Numbered from the stretch's first letter, positions 12,401 through 27,900 are shown. The stretch: 64,000 nt of DNA from Diploscapter coronatus (GCA_964036155.1 OZ038423.1:3301249-3365248); one strand, 5' to 3'. The notes: generated from the sequence alone by a model not told the origin. A program made the numbers and translations.

Positions 12401-14619
12401 TTGAATAAAATTATTGTCCCACATACTACCACTGGGCATTCCAAAATTCAACCAAATGTCACTAAATGTCTCCGAGTCTACATGGCAAATCAAAACGAAA
12501 GAGAATTTTCCCATTGGTGTCATTAAAAATTTAAAGAATTCGCTCATTTCGCTGATTCTAACCTTCAAAACGCGCGCTGGACGCAGCACGAGTAAATCAA
12601 CCAGTTGGGAGGAGGTCAAACGGGCCGCCACCGACGAGGGAAACGAGGAGAGGCACAGGGCAGGGGAAATGAGCGGTAATAGAGACGAGGGTAGGAGGGG
12701 GCAGACACGGGTCTGATGACAGAAATAGACCGAGCGAACACCGCACTAAAGAAGGGAAAACGACATCGACACCGGACAAAACCGGTACATAGAAAAAGGG
12801 GTAGAGCAGCGAAATGACAGAAAATGACACGAAAATGGTATGCGAAAATTTGACTAGGGAAATTGTTGGTCAAGCAATGAGAGGGATGGATAAGCGACTA
12901 CTAAATGAAAGTTTGAACTTATCAAAGAAAATTTTGAAGCATAGCTTTGGAAATGAGACGCCCAAAGTCACTTCCCTGGTGAAAAGTCAACAAAGTCCAA
13001 CTCCAACCTCGATCAAACGATAGTCCTAAACGGTAAATGAGAGTAGCGACGGCCTAGTAAATGAGTGCTGTCGTTAGAGGTCGGTCGCAGTTTCGTATCA
13101 AATGACGGTGTATTTCAAAAGATCCTAAATTATGTTGGCCTGTTTTCGACTCCTATCTTTTAGCATGTGATAAGGAACTGTTCTGGAACAGTGTATTTCA
13201 GTTGTTCGGTATTCAAAAGACAACCTTCAGCAAAAAATAACTTGTGGAATCATGAAAGAGGCATAGAAAAGTATGAAAAAGCCGAATATTCGAGAGGACG
13301 AACCAGTGTTTGTCGGTGATAAAAACGATAAAATTTTGAAATCGTGTTGAAGCGAAAGAATTACCTACCAAAACGCAAAGATACTGGAAAACGACTGAAC
13401 AAATGTAAACTAATCAAGAGAAGATTTCGATCTTAGGGGCTAGGTTAAGGTTGATGATAGATGATTTTGAAACGCTAAGAAATTTTGCTACGGTGATGCC
13501 AGATTTCATTAATATTAAAGACGGCAATGTGCGCATAATACATAAATCGACGTGAATAACTTCTTCAATTAGAAACATTTTCGGTATCAAAAATGAAGAA
13601 ACCTATGTGAAGCGATTAAAAATGCCAATACTATTTGCGTAAAATTAGGTCACTACGCTAGCTAAAATTTGATATTTCTAGAAAGAGCGCGTATTCCTTA
13701 AAATGACAAACTTTCATAGAGGTGAAGAAACCAGTTGCGACGAGGTTTGAAAATATCGGAATCGTGAAATAAGAAAAAAGGAGATGAAAATGAAAATGAA
13801 ATAAAATGGGAAAAGCGCGGAAAAGTCGGGAAAAATGGGAAGACAGTTAGAGAAACGGCGCAGAGGAATGCTATGCTTTAACTGATGGTAGGCGTCATTG
13901 AATGCGAAAAATTGAAGGAATACGGATGGAAAATAGTGATATGGAGATTTTTTCACATTTTTGCATATTTAACTTTTATGAGAATGAATGAAATTTTGTT
14001 TAAAAAATACGTAAAAAGATACAAAATAATCAAGATAAAACTTGATCATGATGTGAAAAGTTGTACAAATTTTCATTCTAATGTAAGGCTTTTAAAATTT
14101 ACGAAACTTTATGATGGTTTAGAAAAAGCAAATGCGTGCTTCAACAGAGCATAAACATGAACAAACTTATTCACGTTCAGATTCGCTTTGTATACAGTCT
14201 GCGCGCGCTCACGAGCAGCAGCCTCACAGTGAATCGGAGTTTTGTTGAAACTATTTTTGAATCGATTTGAGAATTGAATAAACAGGATCTAGCATTTACG
14301 GAAATAAACGAATGTTTGGCGTATGTTTCAGGAAATGGTTTGTGAAAATTTAGCAACGCTTGAAACAATCTCTCAACGAATAGGAGCTTCCAATGCAGAA
14401 AGAAATTTTTAAGTATCCAATGATAAAAGATTGAAGAAAGAAAATGGCTAATATAAGTTTCAACATATTGTTCATGTAAGGGGAAAAACGATGATACGAT
14501 ATTGCTACGCAAGTTTGAAATAAAATAACAATAAATTCCCGCTAAGGGAATAAATCACCAACCTGAGTGTTTCGTATGACATCTCTAGGAAATATTAGGG
14601 ATGCAGATAAGATTTATAA

Positions 14620-15715
14620 TATCTACTTCAGCTTGGTTTGTAGAAAAGATTTGCAGATATCGTTATTCCTTCGTAGAATGGGACGCGAAGGAACAAGCAG
14701 CGCTCGCCGCAGGGAGTCTCTTTGTGCCCTCTCCACCAAACTGCTGCTGGCAGGCAAATGCAAGTCGATCGACGATTCCTCTTGGTCTGTAGAAAGAGGA
14801 ATGCAGCAGAATAGTATGATTATGGGGAAGGACAGGGAAGTGCTAATTTTAGCTGTCCAAGAGTCGATGTGGTGTGATGGTACGGAGATGATCCGTAGTG
14901 GATCAATAAAATTCCCAGCAATCAGTGGATCCAATGGATAAGAAGATTTGTTTCACTTTTGCTGGAGGCCGCCGTACTCGAATTTCAGAGCAATTACTCC
15001 ACAGAGATCTGACTGGCACAGAATAGGTGACGTTTGAATAATCCAGTTGCGAATTTACTCCCTAGTGAAAAGGGATTATCGCAGTTCAAAACTGTCGACC
15101 GCGTGAATTTCGCGGCTAAAGTTGGAGAAAAAAAACCCGCTTGGAGGCTGGGGACACGACGAGGCACGCAGAGCGGTGATCGGGTCTATCTGCGCTCGAT
15201 TCGACGCGATGATCCGATCTGCCCCAGTCCAGACCAGGCCAACTACCACCACTCCCTTCGAAGATCGCCCGGTGATATATGGGCCTCTGTTTGCGGTAGC
15301 AACGAGAGGAAAGGCGGGAGGAGGAAATAAACGAGTTACGAGTAAACGCCGAGGTTAGTTAGCAGGTGAATGAATCTCTGTGGTCACGTGATAAGGAATG
15401 AATGTGTGATAGATTGCCGCCTGGGATTTCTCGGAAGGAATTTGAACGCGGAATTTGGTGCAGCTGGCTTTGTGTGGTCGGTCACTCGAAAAAGGCTACA
15501 GCGGCCGGCTGGACGAGGAAATAATGCGAGGCCAGCAGCTGGAGGAGTGTGAGCAGATTCAGCAAATTCGACTCAGTCAGGTGCGAGGATCGGCGACTCC
15601 CCAAAGCGATCCCAAAGAGATGGGTCGGAAAATCGAGGTTGACAAATTTTCCGAAGCAATTAGTGTTTTTCTCGTTATTAGAGGAACATTTTCGGAACAG
15701 AGCACAGAGTGAAAT
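14620..15715. other. GC-richer, ORF-dense segment of uncertain coding status
   Basis: This stands out from its AT-rich surroundings. On the + strand 15455-15712 is open, with a Glu/Gln-rich stretch (GRLDEEIMRGQQLEECEQIQ) whose third codon positions are mostly G or C, followed by a possible GTGCGAGG donor after LSQ. Another + frame covers 15122-15358 and ends GNKRVTSKRRG-stop. The minus strand is also open over much of 15.1-15.3 kb. No membrane, signal or catalytic motif is recognisable. It could be exons of an unmodelled gene, distal tetraspanin exons, or a regulatory island. Confidence 0.25.
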
Positions 15716-18700
15716 AGAATTTTTGCAGTTGGTGATCAAGTTCCTTGAAACTGATGCAGAGCAGAATTGCTACCTTGATGGATCTTCTTGGCAAGATGAT
15801 TAATGATAGCGATGAAAATTGAATATGCTTCACCAGAATTGAAGAGTGACTTCAGGAACGAGATGGCAATCCAGTTGTTATATTGGTTCGAGTATTAATG
15901 TTAAAAATAGGCCTAATCGATTGCAGCGCCTCAGTTAATGGATGCTGGACCGGGACGCGTCCAGATGACTGATAGTCAATAAGCAATAAGTGGAAGGGAA
16001 TGTCGATAGTTCTATAATCCGTCTTCCTCGACCGTATAAATGAACACCGTCATAAAATCCCCAGGAAAAGTGAATTTAACGACGTCCTCGGCTGATTGCT
16101 CGATTTCAGGTGGATGATCCCCGCTTTACGAGGCTTTCGTCAGGATCGAGAGTGCTGTGGCTTCTCTCCATAGAATCTCATATTGTGATGAATAGCCGAA
16201 GATTAAAACAGTCTCGGATATTTCACGTTTGAATCTGATATGCAGTCGCTAGCTTTCCTGGTCAGAATGTCAAATGTCGCTCCCCAAAACTTTCCTTCCT
16301 TTTACGCTCTTCCAATTCAATGCCGACCAATTCTTCATTTTGCATGTTCATCTCACTCCAAACACGTCGAAATGCAATCGTAAGCGAAATTAAAAGGTGG
16401 TTGGTGGGAAGGGAGATGAAAGAGAATGGAAGTGGGAAAGTAGGAAGACGACAGGAAGAGAAAGGAAAGTGACATTCGAAAGAGAACGAATACAGGATTC
16501 GGACGCCGATCTATTAGAAAGAACGAGTGAATCATTGACGATGGGCCGTTTCGGCCGTAGTTATCAGTACGATTTCACACTTTTTGTGTGGAATGAAGTC
16601 GTTTTGAGATTGAGACAAATAAGGAACAAGCGAGACCGTGTAACAGATGTGAATCATGGTGGTTTTAGATGATGCCCCGGTTAATAAAGTGGGTTTATCG
16701 GAAAGAAATAACTGTCGACTGAAAAGTAAGTTTCGAGAAAGATGAAGCTTCATACGACATCATAGGGAGACGATTTGTTTGGTGCTTATATGATAATAGC
16801 AAGCAAAAGTTTCTTGAAAGCAGATCGGTTATCAGAAATCGTTATTCCACGACAAGATACGTGTGTTTGAAATAAATCAAAATAATGAGAGGAATATGAC
16901 TGTGATGCTACTTCAAAGTGTTTGTACAGCAACTGCCTACATAAAATTTTCCCCACTACCTACCATAAAGTTTTGTCGTTTGTCAAACTTTAATAAACCT
17001 ATCAAACCTATCATTATTCTGCATCTTATGGAACTTTACATCCTATCAAATATACGGCAATTTAATGACGGTAGAAATTGCAATGCTTCGTCTAATGACG
17101 GAATGATAATTAATCGGGGCCGGCTTTTTCGCTTTGAATCAGTGACGCATTTGGGCCTAACAATGTAATGCTGCAGAGGAAGGGTTTGAAAGGGAAGGGG
17201 AAGGAACGGGCTAACGACATCGTGACCAGTTGAATAAACGCGACTTTCCTCCCTCTGATTTTGATTTCGCCTTGACGATGATTCGAAGTAGATGCACGAA
17301 AGGATGATATCGATATTCGAACATGGACGCTAATTTGGGAACACGAAAGGATTAGAAAGTAAACGATAGCCAAAGGAATGGTTATAGAATATTGTCTAAC
17401 TTCGGATCATGTTCGACTTTTCAGAACACTAGAGTATTACAGATTTGTAAATTAAAAAGAAAAACTAAGCATCAAAATTGATAAACATCACTGTTGTTTT
17501 GATAAGTGAAATATTGATTGGAAGAAGATAAAGTAGAAAAAATATCTTCTTTGGAGGATATCCATAAAGCGCATTGACATATCGAGCGAGTGATAAGCGG
17601 GAAAAAAAGACATCTGGATGCATAAACGGGGCTGACAAGCAATTAGCCGATTGATTGACAAACATTGATAAGGATTGATTGGGATTGAAGATGTAGAAGG
17701 AGATCGGTTGCGTCATCAGATTTAATTGGATAGTTCGGTGAAAATTGCTTGCTATGAGTGCCAAAATCGCATTACTAAACACAAAATTATATTATCGTCC
17801 AAAACAGACGAAACGTATTCGGCAAAACTATTCAGTTCCAAAGGATTATTGCATAAGAGATAGTGTGATATATTGCATACGTAACGGATAACCAGGAGAG
17901 TAATGGACAAATTTCAAATTTAATTATGTATGAGCTTTGGTGATAACTATGAATATGCAATATTATTATCCATCCTAGAACTAGAATGCTTAGTGAAAGT
18001 ATTTAGGTATTTAGTAAAAGCATGACCAGATGATCATAATAGTATGTACCTCTGCTAAAGCAAGATGAGTTGCTTTGCTTGCGCGTGAAAGTTAGACGCA
18101 TGTGAATTGGGCGCTTTCTTCACTTCACTTTATTCACCCATTTAGCCAATCCAAGAAATTGACAACAATACTTTCTAAGTGTATATTCAGAGTCTCCAAT
18201 TCATTGTATGTATATAACATAATAAAAACGATTATAGTAAAGTGGACTATAAAAATAGGCGAATAACGAAGGAAAAAAAAGAAAAGTGAAAGAGTGAAGG
18301 TAAGGGTAAGGGTAGGAACCAGATGAATTGAATAAGAAAAAGAAATAAGAGGAAAAGAGAAATGAGAGAGAGAGAGAGAATGAGAAAATGAATACTGCAT
18401 GGATAGGCGCGCAAGCAGAAAATGCAGAAAGCAGAAATCTGACTGAGGACAAGCCTGGATGGAAAGAAGAATTGCAATGAAATGCTTCTGCAATAGACAC
18501 ACGCACGCGCTAATAAATGACTGAAATTTATGGTCAAAACACTACGCGCATTTTTACATTGATATATGAGGAAAAAAGGTAGATTTAATTAGAGAATATT
18601 TGGAGGTCAAATAAATAGTGGCTGATAAGGTATTTGATAGTGTTGTATTGGTTGTATTGGTGATAAGGAATCTTATTTCGAAGAATTATCTAATCTAATG

Positions 18701-18790
18701 CTTAAGGATGTGAAATTTGAAGGACAATCAATTTTTGCCAATATGTGGATATGCAAAATGTTGCAATATTTTCAAATATCTTTTTTTGCA

Positions 18791-18902
18791 GAAGACAAGA
18801 AATAGACAATGTAGAGGCGGATCTAGGATATTCTGGGGTCGAAAGCATTTCGCAGAAAAAGTCGATAATTACGGGTATTAACCGTGGCGAAACGCCTAAT
18901 CT
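18791..18902 (+). other. isolated exon-like open stretch
   Basis: A TTTTTTTGCAG acceptor precedes an open frame reading QEIDNVEADLGYSGVESISQ, then KKSIITGINRGETPNL, with GTTGTAAAA as a possible donor. The residue mix looks protein-like for this AT-rich DNA, but no partner exons were found. It may be chance. Confidence 0.2.
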
Positions 18903-21900
18903 GGTTGTAAAACTAGTGATTTTTATTTTTGATCAGGATGTGTCTGAGATAAATTGTGGAGAAGCATTATTTTAAATCGCCTAATAAGCTCCGTTAATTG
19001 CTGAAGAATATTTCATTCGAGACATTCGTTATTTTGAAGCATACGAGAGTAGTGTTTTGAAATTTTTATGAGGGTAACAATAAAATTCAATTAGTACCTC
19101 ACCAAATAAATGTCTCGAGTATTGAGAGTTTAGAAACTTAGGAATTTTGAAGATTATCGGATTCAACTATCAAGCAACAATTATGACAAAACTACCTTAT
19201 TCAAATATTGAAAACAGTGAAACACACCAGAAAGATTCTCACTCTGCTCTTTCAAACTTTAAAATTTCAAAAATTTGCATATTTTTCGGGATTTGTTATC
19301 TTTGACCTTGGCTTATACAATTTGTTTCATTTTTTGCTTTTGACTCAACAGCTCTGTGGCTCAGCGGCTAATATGGGAAACGGGAAAGCAGACCGGGCAA
19401 AGGGCTAATTCTCTGTGCAAACTGCCTCTAGCAAATGGACAAAATAAGGCACAGAGAGAGAGAAACCGAGGCAACGTTAAAAGGCTAGAGATAAATGAAA
19501 ATGACCAATTATGGATTTGGAAAATTATTTATTTTTGAACTATTTTAGAGCCTAGGGGCTAGTAACACTAAGGAAAAAATTGAACGAGATAGTCTCAGGA
19601 AATTTTGTAACTTATTTGAAATTTTCAAAACGAAAAAATCATCTAATCAACTTATAGATGAAATAAAAGCTCATATGCTTCATGATTTATCAAAAATGCC
19701 ATAAAATAATATTTCACAATTTTTCCGTTATTTTGCAGATTAAAAGTATAAAATTGTGTGCATTCTAAAAGTCTCATTTTACTACATCCCATAAATAATT
19801 TCGTATTCAAAATCTGCGCGTGTCCATTTTGAACGAATCTCTCAAATCTCAGCCAAATGGCGAATAGAAGATAAAAAAAACGCTATACGAGTCGGAATCG
19901 AAGAAAAGAGTCAACCCGAATGGAACCTCGAAATCCGGTTGCTTTCGGCCATTAGCAAAAAGGACAGATGGAAGGGTCATTTGGGAAAAGGAATTGCGAA
20001 AAACCACGCAAAATGGAATCACAAATGAGAGAGGAAAGGCATGGAGCAACAAAGAGATTTGGATAATCCAAGGTAAAATGGAGGATGGAAATGACCGCTC
20101 CAATCAATATGCTAATTTGGAGAATAAACCAGAAGCGATAGCAAAAGTAATTTAATAAACAACATGAGATATTTCGAATAAATTGAGACATATTTGGTAG
20201 AAATGAAAGAATAAACAATTGTGATTCAACTTGTAGAAAAGAGAAAAAAAACAATTTTTTATTATAAAGTGATTCCACGCTATCATTGTTATATTAAAAA
20301 TTCTTAGAATCAATTTAATAAAATTTGAAACGTAACAGAAAAATCAATTTTCAGACAACCATCTTCAAAGATAAATCTGTCAGCTCAATTTGTACTCATC
20401 AGCAAAAAATCTCTTACTCTCGAGATCGATTAATCTTGCTCGAACTGACCAACACAACTATTGCGCCGAGACATTTACAGCGGGATCAAAAGTAAGGAAA
20501 AGATGATTGGAAAACAATAGAGTTAGAGAAGACATACTAGACAAGATGGAATATAAAATTGGGAGGGAGGAGAAGAGACAAAGAGAGTTTGGCGTTAGCC
20601 ATTGGGCACATTGGGGTTGATTAGCCATCGGGTTGAAGTGCAGTAGGAAATAGTGTGGGAAAGAGAGTATTGGAAAGAGTTAGAGAAAGAGTGGAGGAAA
20701 AAGAAGACAGACAGACATCCAAATAAGGTTTGCGTTTGGGGACGTGTGCAAAGAGAGCGTATGGAAATAAAGGGGCAGTTTAGGAGCTAGAGAAAGAAAG
20801 GGAAAGAAAGAGAGAGCGGTCAAGAGGAGAGAAAGAAATTGGGAAAAGAAAAGGGGCGAAAAGAATGACCCTTGGAGAGAGAAGGAGAAATAGTACATAA
20901 AACTGCTAGCAAAAAGAAATTCGAAAAGTAAGAAATAGTAAGCCATGTTGAGAGGAAGAAAGAAAAAGAGTGGTCATTTCAGTTGGGGTAGGAAGAAATA
21001 GTGCGTGAAACCGCTAGATGGATAAAGATTAGAAAAGTAAGAAAGAGTAAGTCAAAATGAGAAGGAAAAGGAAAAAATCATTTTCTCCGACTTCTTTATT
21101 CTCTCTTCAAAAGAAGTAATATCTTTTCACTTTCCATTTTCGAACGTGTCTAGTCTGCGTCCGTTCCGGATAGAGTACACGCACTTGAATAGCAGTAAAT
21201 CCCCCTTTCACACTATTTGAACCCCTCTACTCACTCTAACCTTGCATTCATCATTTTAGTGGCGAAGACTTTGGCAACGGATGAAAGGGATTAGCAAAGA
21301 GGACAAGTCCGAAAGATTCGAATTATTCGAATGGTGACCAATGAATGGACAAGGGAACTCTGACGAATTTGAACAGGATAGGAGAGTTGAACTGAAGAAA
21401 ATGATGTTTCAGAAAATTTGACCAGAAAGACATTCTTCAAGATTTTAATAAATGGAATTTAAAAGAAGCAATACAAATGCGATTTTCTATGAAACTGAAA
21501 GTCAAAAGATATTGTCCTGAAAATTACAGAATTTTCAGATAAGAGAAAATTCAAATCTCCAGTCGTTTGCAAGGCTGTTTCTGTATTAAAATCAAATGTT
21601 ACAGGAAAATTTCTGACGATCGTCCAAATCTTACTATTGACCTAGACTCTTTCACCGAAATTCAATATCCAAATATGAACTATCCATTTCATAAACGTTC
21701 ACATTACTTTCCTCGCAAAAACCCATCTCCATTTTCTAATTTTCCACCTCTCAGCTGAGTTACAGTTTTTCTCGTGTCAGGCGCCGCGTGCTGTTTTCTG
21801 CGTTCTAGACGTTTTTCAGCCCTTCGCACTACGGGACTCGACTCGATTTCCAATTTCCTTCGCCCGCTTCAAGGTCATATTTTTGCCCCGTAGGGCTTTT

Positions 21901-24900
21901 TGTCCAGGCGAAAATGAGGAAAGACGAATTTCTCGAACGTGTAGAAAAATATCTGAGGAAAAATGGGTAGATGAATGAAATGCAGAAATTGAAATAGCTC
22001 AGTTTATATGTGAGATGGAAAGATGAAGGTTAGATAAATAAATTGAGTAACTGAATTCGAGAATATCTTTAAATAGGTCTCAATGTATAAACGGAAATTT
22101 ACCTTGGCCTATTACGATTTCGGAAATTAGCAGCGAATTCTACAGGAATGAACTCATCGAAGATCATCGTCATCTCATTGAATAAAGAGGTGATTTATGC
22201 GAAACGCAAATTGGTGAGAATGTGATGGATAAAATATACATTGACAAGCTGAGCTAGATTAAATTATGAAATTTCAACCAATTTTATGCGAGTTTTTGAG
22301 AGATGACTCAAAATCTAGGATCATTGCATTGCAAAAGTCGGCTAGATTAACAAAAATGTTGATTATTGAGAATAACTCTCACCACAAACTAAGAAGAGCA
22401 AAAACAATAAAGTTTGTCGAATAGAACTTGAATTCTAAAACCTAAATATCTCAAGTAAAATATGAAAAATCAAAAAACAAATCCAACTGAATGCTCATTC
22501 ATATTGCCTAGAGGCCTTGAGGAGTGCATCTAGAGAGAAATAAAGAAACAGAAACAGCAAAGACAGTTCCTCAGAGTGCTATTGCTTGGAGGCTCAATCC
22601 GGTTGACGTTTCGCGCATTCCTCTTCCTCTTTTTGCCTCCAAAATTCATCCCTCTCATTTTCTGCTCGACTATTTCCGAGCTTTTCACTCGAAATCTCAA
22701 AATCCACATGATTTTTGAGGTATCTAATTTCAATTGGATGATACTTGCTTTTGGGAATAAGATTTTTTTATGATGCTGATCTCATGAAAAACTAAATCTT
22801 GGATATGTCTATAGAGAATCCCAGTAAAAAAATATGGGGGGTAGGTCGAATAAAGCTTTTGAAAATCATACTCCTTAGATTTGATCTCCAATTATCTAAA
22901 CTGATTCGAGCTTTCATCTACCAATATGAGCTAGACTAGATGCTTGGGAAATTTCATTATGACGCAAAACTTTCTTCCTGAGAAATCAGCGAATGCGGAT
23001 AATAGCGACATTCAAGAGGGAATAAGTGGAACGGATGAATGGCAAGAATCAGACCGGGAACAATCGAGAACATGCCCGGGGAGGAAAATCGCCCCGACAC
23101 CTTGAGGACGCGTGGACAGAAACGGACAAAACACGTCGAGTGCCCCATCGAGTGACCATCATCACGTGTCAACATTTGCAGATGTTTTCGATAACATCGA
23201 AAAAACGACATGATATGATCAAAAAATGTTCCAAGTTTTATCAAGCCTGAAGATGATTTTCATTTTCAATCGGGCAAGTTTTTCGGGCTAAAATAGTTGA
23301 ACAAATATCTGGTGACGTTGAAAATATAACAATGAGATATGAGAATCCAGAATGTGTTCCAAATTTCGACATTCTCTAGTTGATTTTATCTGCAAGTTCG
23401 TTACAGTCAATCTTCGACAATAATCCGAAAATAGATATTGATGCGTGCGTTTCAACGAAACTTATAACAACCGCCCTCAAAATTATCGCCGTCCTGAGAG
23501 CAACTAACAAAGCGCACACGAAACTTGGAATAATGACAGAAAGTGAAATTCGACTTCTGGGCGAATTAGGGGTTTTGATGTTCGAGCGAAAGGAACCGAA
23601 CGCAAAGATGGCCTGACACATCTGCTAATGCGATATATCAGCCGGGAATGCGTCTTTCTCTCACTCAGCCGAGAACTAAATGGCTGCGTCAAACTTGCGC
23701 AGCAGCAAATTACGTCCGTTCGTCTTTCATGCAAATTCGCCTAAAAAGGCGTTCGTTTCTGGATTTCTTGCCCCATCTAAATCGCCTTATAACTTTTTCA
23801 CCATTCAGAATCCTTTCATCGAGATTTCGTCCTGTAATATTCTGCAAAATTTCACTTTATCCTTAATCGTTTCTCTGATTTTTTGGCGCTTAACCTCGTT
23901 TTCATTGGGAATTGTTGTAGCGAAATCAAAGCAGAAGCCAAAAATGGGAATTGAGACGCGCATTACAAAATCAGAGTCAAGTCAGCGATGCGAAGAAAAT
24001 GAGATGGGAAATAGGAAACCTGGCGCGAAGAATGAAGACGACGGTGTGCCGGGCGAAACAATCGAAACAATGCGCCACGGCACGACGAAAATTCAAAATC
24101 AATCGACCATGCTACGACTATTTTTGGGACAGGCAGAGAACAGGACAACGCCAATTTTGGGTAAAATTGGAACAGGGATTTTCAACAAAAAAAAGTAATT
24201 TCTTTTAGAGGGAGAAGAACATGCGCCTACAAAGCCATCGATTCTTCGACTATTCTATCATCTCGCAAAATATTGAAATATAAGAAGTTTCTGAAATTAG
24301 AAGAAAGGCTCGCCCTTGCAGAAGCGACATTTTCCGATAGCTGTGAGAAACATCGACATCTCGCAAATATTGAAAACACAAAAAAATGAAGCATGTGTAA
24401 TATCCCATTCGGAAGTTGTCGCTGAACTCGCAAAAGCATAATCAAATGCGTGTGAATGCTTTCCTCATTTCCTCGAGTTTCTCTTCTACTGTCTAATGCA
24501 TTTACGGCAGATCCGCAATGCCGAAATGCCTTGTTTGTCTTATGGTTCGTTCCGAAGAATGGAGACGAATTGCCGCGTTTGCATTTGGCATTGGTATTTT
24601 GCTTCTTGGTTCTGATTCTTGTTCCTGAGCGGAACGTGATAGGTAATAACGATAAAAAAACAATGTAATTGTGTTTGTAGTTTGTAAGAAAGGTTGCCAA
24701 AGTTACTGATTGAAGTTGGGTTTATGGGCGTATATGCGAGAGCCAGAATGAAATATATGTTCTAATAACAATGATCTTAAGAGATTTTAAAACTCAATGG
24801 CACAACTTCTGACTATCAATTTCAAAACAAGTAATTACGTATTATTTACGAAATCGCTAATTCGATTTGTGTTATGAGCTGGAGAAGATGCGTTAATTAA

Positions 24901-27900
24901 ACAATTATTGGAATTTCCAAATTAAGATACAATTGAAATCTAGTGGCACACTTTTTGCAAAATAATTTCAAGTGAAGTGATTATTTAATGTTTGTAAAAT
25001 TATACTATTAAGAAAAATAAAGAGACATCAAATAATTTACTAACAGCTAGGATCTAAAACATTTTGAAACAGCAAAAATATCTCAAACGCCACTATAAAT
25101 TGATGAGATGCGAGTGCATGTGAGTCGAATATCAAAATTTGTCGAAATATGCTATATATCCGGCAAGAAATAGTAACCTACTTCCATTTTCTAGCGACAA
25201 CTTACAACCTAAGGATACTTTCTCTTACGATTAGCGTATCTAGGTTTTCCTAGTGAATGGGAAGGGTGTGAAGGCTAATTCCGACATTCTGGAAACTAAT
25301 ATGGGAATATGGTATAACTGGTTTAAAACCATCGGACTATTCGGCTATGCATTGGAACGCCTCTGTGCGTCTGTGACGATGCGCATGCGCGCGGAATTCA
25401 TAGTTAAAGTAGTCAGAGGAAGATGCATCGATAATAAGCGAAAGCTGATGATGACGACGGAAAAACACACGGGGAGTGTCGCGAGGGGTGCGAAAGAGAA
25501 GAAAAACGTATTAGGTGTGAGAAGATCAACGTTATGATTAAGGCAGATCTTCAGTGCGGACCACCCTTAAGCCCAAATGTTTCGCCAAAGTCATGCTGCG
25601 CATGGGTAAATCTTCGATGTGTAACATGCAAGCACATCATTCGAGACATCCTTGCGCTGCCTGCTCTTAGATGTCAACATCTCATAAGGAATTTCCTACA
25701 GGTTTTTCGAAAATAATTCATTCAGGCTGAAAATTTGCGCATTTTTGAAAATTATGAGAGTGAGACGCGTGGATGGATAAGTGATCGAGATGGGAGAAGA
25801 CAGGGAAAGACCAGCGGAGGAAAGAAGCGGAACGTCGTGGGGATGGCAGAGACAAGCAGATGTATCTAAGTAGGCAACAAGGACGCGGCTAATCGAATGG
25901 AGAAAATCTCCGAACAAAGTAACCGCAGAGTGGATTTGAGTAGGAGAAAGCTGAAAGTAAGATCGGTGAAAGTCCAAGCCGCTTTTGGATTTGGAATAGG
26001 AAGAATCAAGTAACCTTCCCTTATTTTGAGAAGGAAATTTTAGATGGAAGATCAGAAGCAAATATCTCGTCAGAAGAGCGTAGAAGGAGAAAAAGTAAAT
26101 TTGGATTTATTGCGACGCTGAGGCTTGGCGAAAGTGTGCAAGAAAAGAGACGATAGCTCTGCTGCCATCTCTCAGGCCTACAACCTATTTCGCTCACCGC
26201 AACATCACGACAAATTCAAATCCTCAAGGAAGGCAATTCTCAACCGATTCCGGTATTTTCTGCCAAATAAAAACGTCGTAAAAATAGCAGACTAAGAAGA
26301 TGCCAAATTAGCATAAATTTAGTTTACTGACAAAATAAAGAAGCTAGATGTAGTTCTCGAGTATGCTAATATCTAGCATGTGATCACTTGAAGTGGCGTA
26401 TTCAGGGAAAATAGACGAGTAGACGGGAAGCAGATGATAATTGGCAACAATCAGCTAGAGGATTGTACAGACAGGCCGAGAAACGAGTTGATCTCGAGTG
26501 GTCGAAGAAAAAGCAATCTTTGAGTAAATAGGTAAATAGAAAATACTCGTCAACGAACACCCGATGCAATCGGGATGAAACGAGATCGCAAATCGAGAAT
26601 TTTTATGGCAAGAATGATAGACTTCATTAACTCATGAAATTTGAATAATTCGATTATTTCGAGAATTTCATATATTTTTCTTGCAGTCATTATGAAGAAC
26701 TATCATTACATTATCATGAAACTTAATGAGACCTAATTTTCTGTGAAACACAATATATTCAAAAAAAAATTTCGCTCTGATTTTTGCTATTGCAAAAGTG
26801 AAATGAGATCGGATTGGCGAAATTGGAAAACAATTTCGAAAAACAAGGAAAACGTGGTTTGAAAATGAAAACGATGGTCAGGCGCTCAACGCCCAGCTGG
26901 TATCTTTCCTGTGGAAGTTTGATGAAAATTAGGAAAAGGAGAGAAAGAATAGAGATAAAGCGAAATCAAGTGAACTAGAGATACGAAAAAAGTTAGAGGT
27001 AACGTGAAATTGAGAGAATCGTAGCTAAGAGAGATGCAGCTTTAGGCGAGAAGAAAATGGAAGAAGAGAAAAAACGAAGGAAATGTGGCTACCATTTCGA
27101 ATGCATCGAGAGAGAGAGAGACACGAAGCGGCGAAGAAAAAACGAGAAAACTGGGTGAGCGAATCAAAATCAGAGGAATAAGAGAAGCTGAAAATCGGAA
27201 AATATCAATGAATGAAGAAAAATTCGAAAATTATATGGATTTGAAAATATTCTAAGCGAAAGTCTTGCAATAATAAAAGTGGTATAAATTTTCACGCCGA
27301 TTAAAATATTTGGAACATATAATCGAAATCTGTGAAGCTGAAAATTGGGAAACATTGAATTAAAGTGAAGAGAAAAAAGACCAATTTCAAAATGCGGATG
27401 GACAATACAATAGCGAGATTAAAAATTGATTGAATATCCTGAGTGATTAGTTTTGTAGCCTATCGTCGAAATCAAATAAGATGACAATCATGATTAGAAA
27501 CTAACGTAGAGATTTGATAATTTAAGCGATATAGACTGAAGAAACTATAGGATCACTCTAATTACCAACATTTGATTTTCTTTAAGTTTATGTTTTCCAC
27601 GTAAAATATCGATAGTTCACTAAACTAATACTAATTCGAAAATGCATGAGATTGCGAAAGGTTAAGATAAGAATTTCACCGATAGGAAAATACTACTGAA
27701 AAAGTTGTCGAAGAAAGGGGAAAATTGAGAGTGAGTTCTCAGCTTCACCTAAATTCACTGATAATCGTTTGTCGTTATCAGTTAACCCAAATTTGATCGC
27801 TAGCGAGCTGTGGCGCGAAGCAGCGGGGGTTACACTTAGGCAGTTCGCGTTATTTTCGACTTTCGATTCGACTTCTTAACTACCCAAAATCAAAGACGGC

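Noticed and set aside
18360..18385. GA-rich and GGTAAGGGTAAGG runs as telomere-like or CRISPR-like repeats
   Set aside because: Short low-complexity tract only; no regular spacer structure and not the nematode TTAGGC telomere unit.
19350..19400. tRNA-like CTCTGTGGCTCAGCGGCTAA
   Set aside because: Cloverleaf cannot be completed; at most a degraded fragment.
23680..24198. 172-codon ORF on the plus strand
   Set aside because: Overlaps two other open frames, changes composition abruptly, matches nothing recognisable and has no exon context.
24227..24700. 157-codon ORF on the minus strand
   Set aside because: No signal, domain or splice context; residue order looks random.
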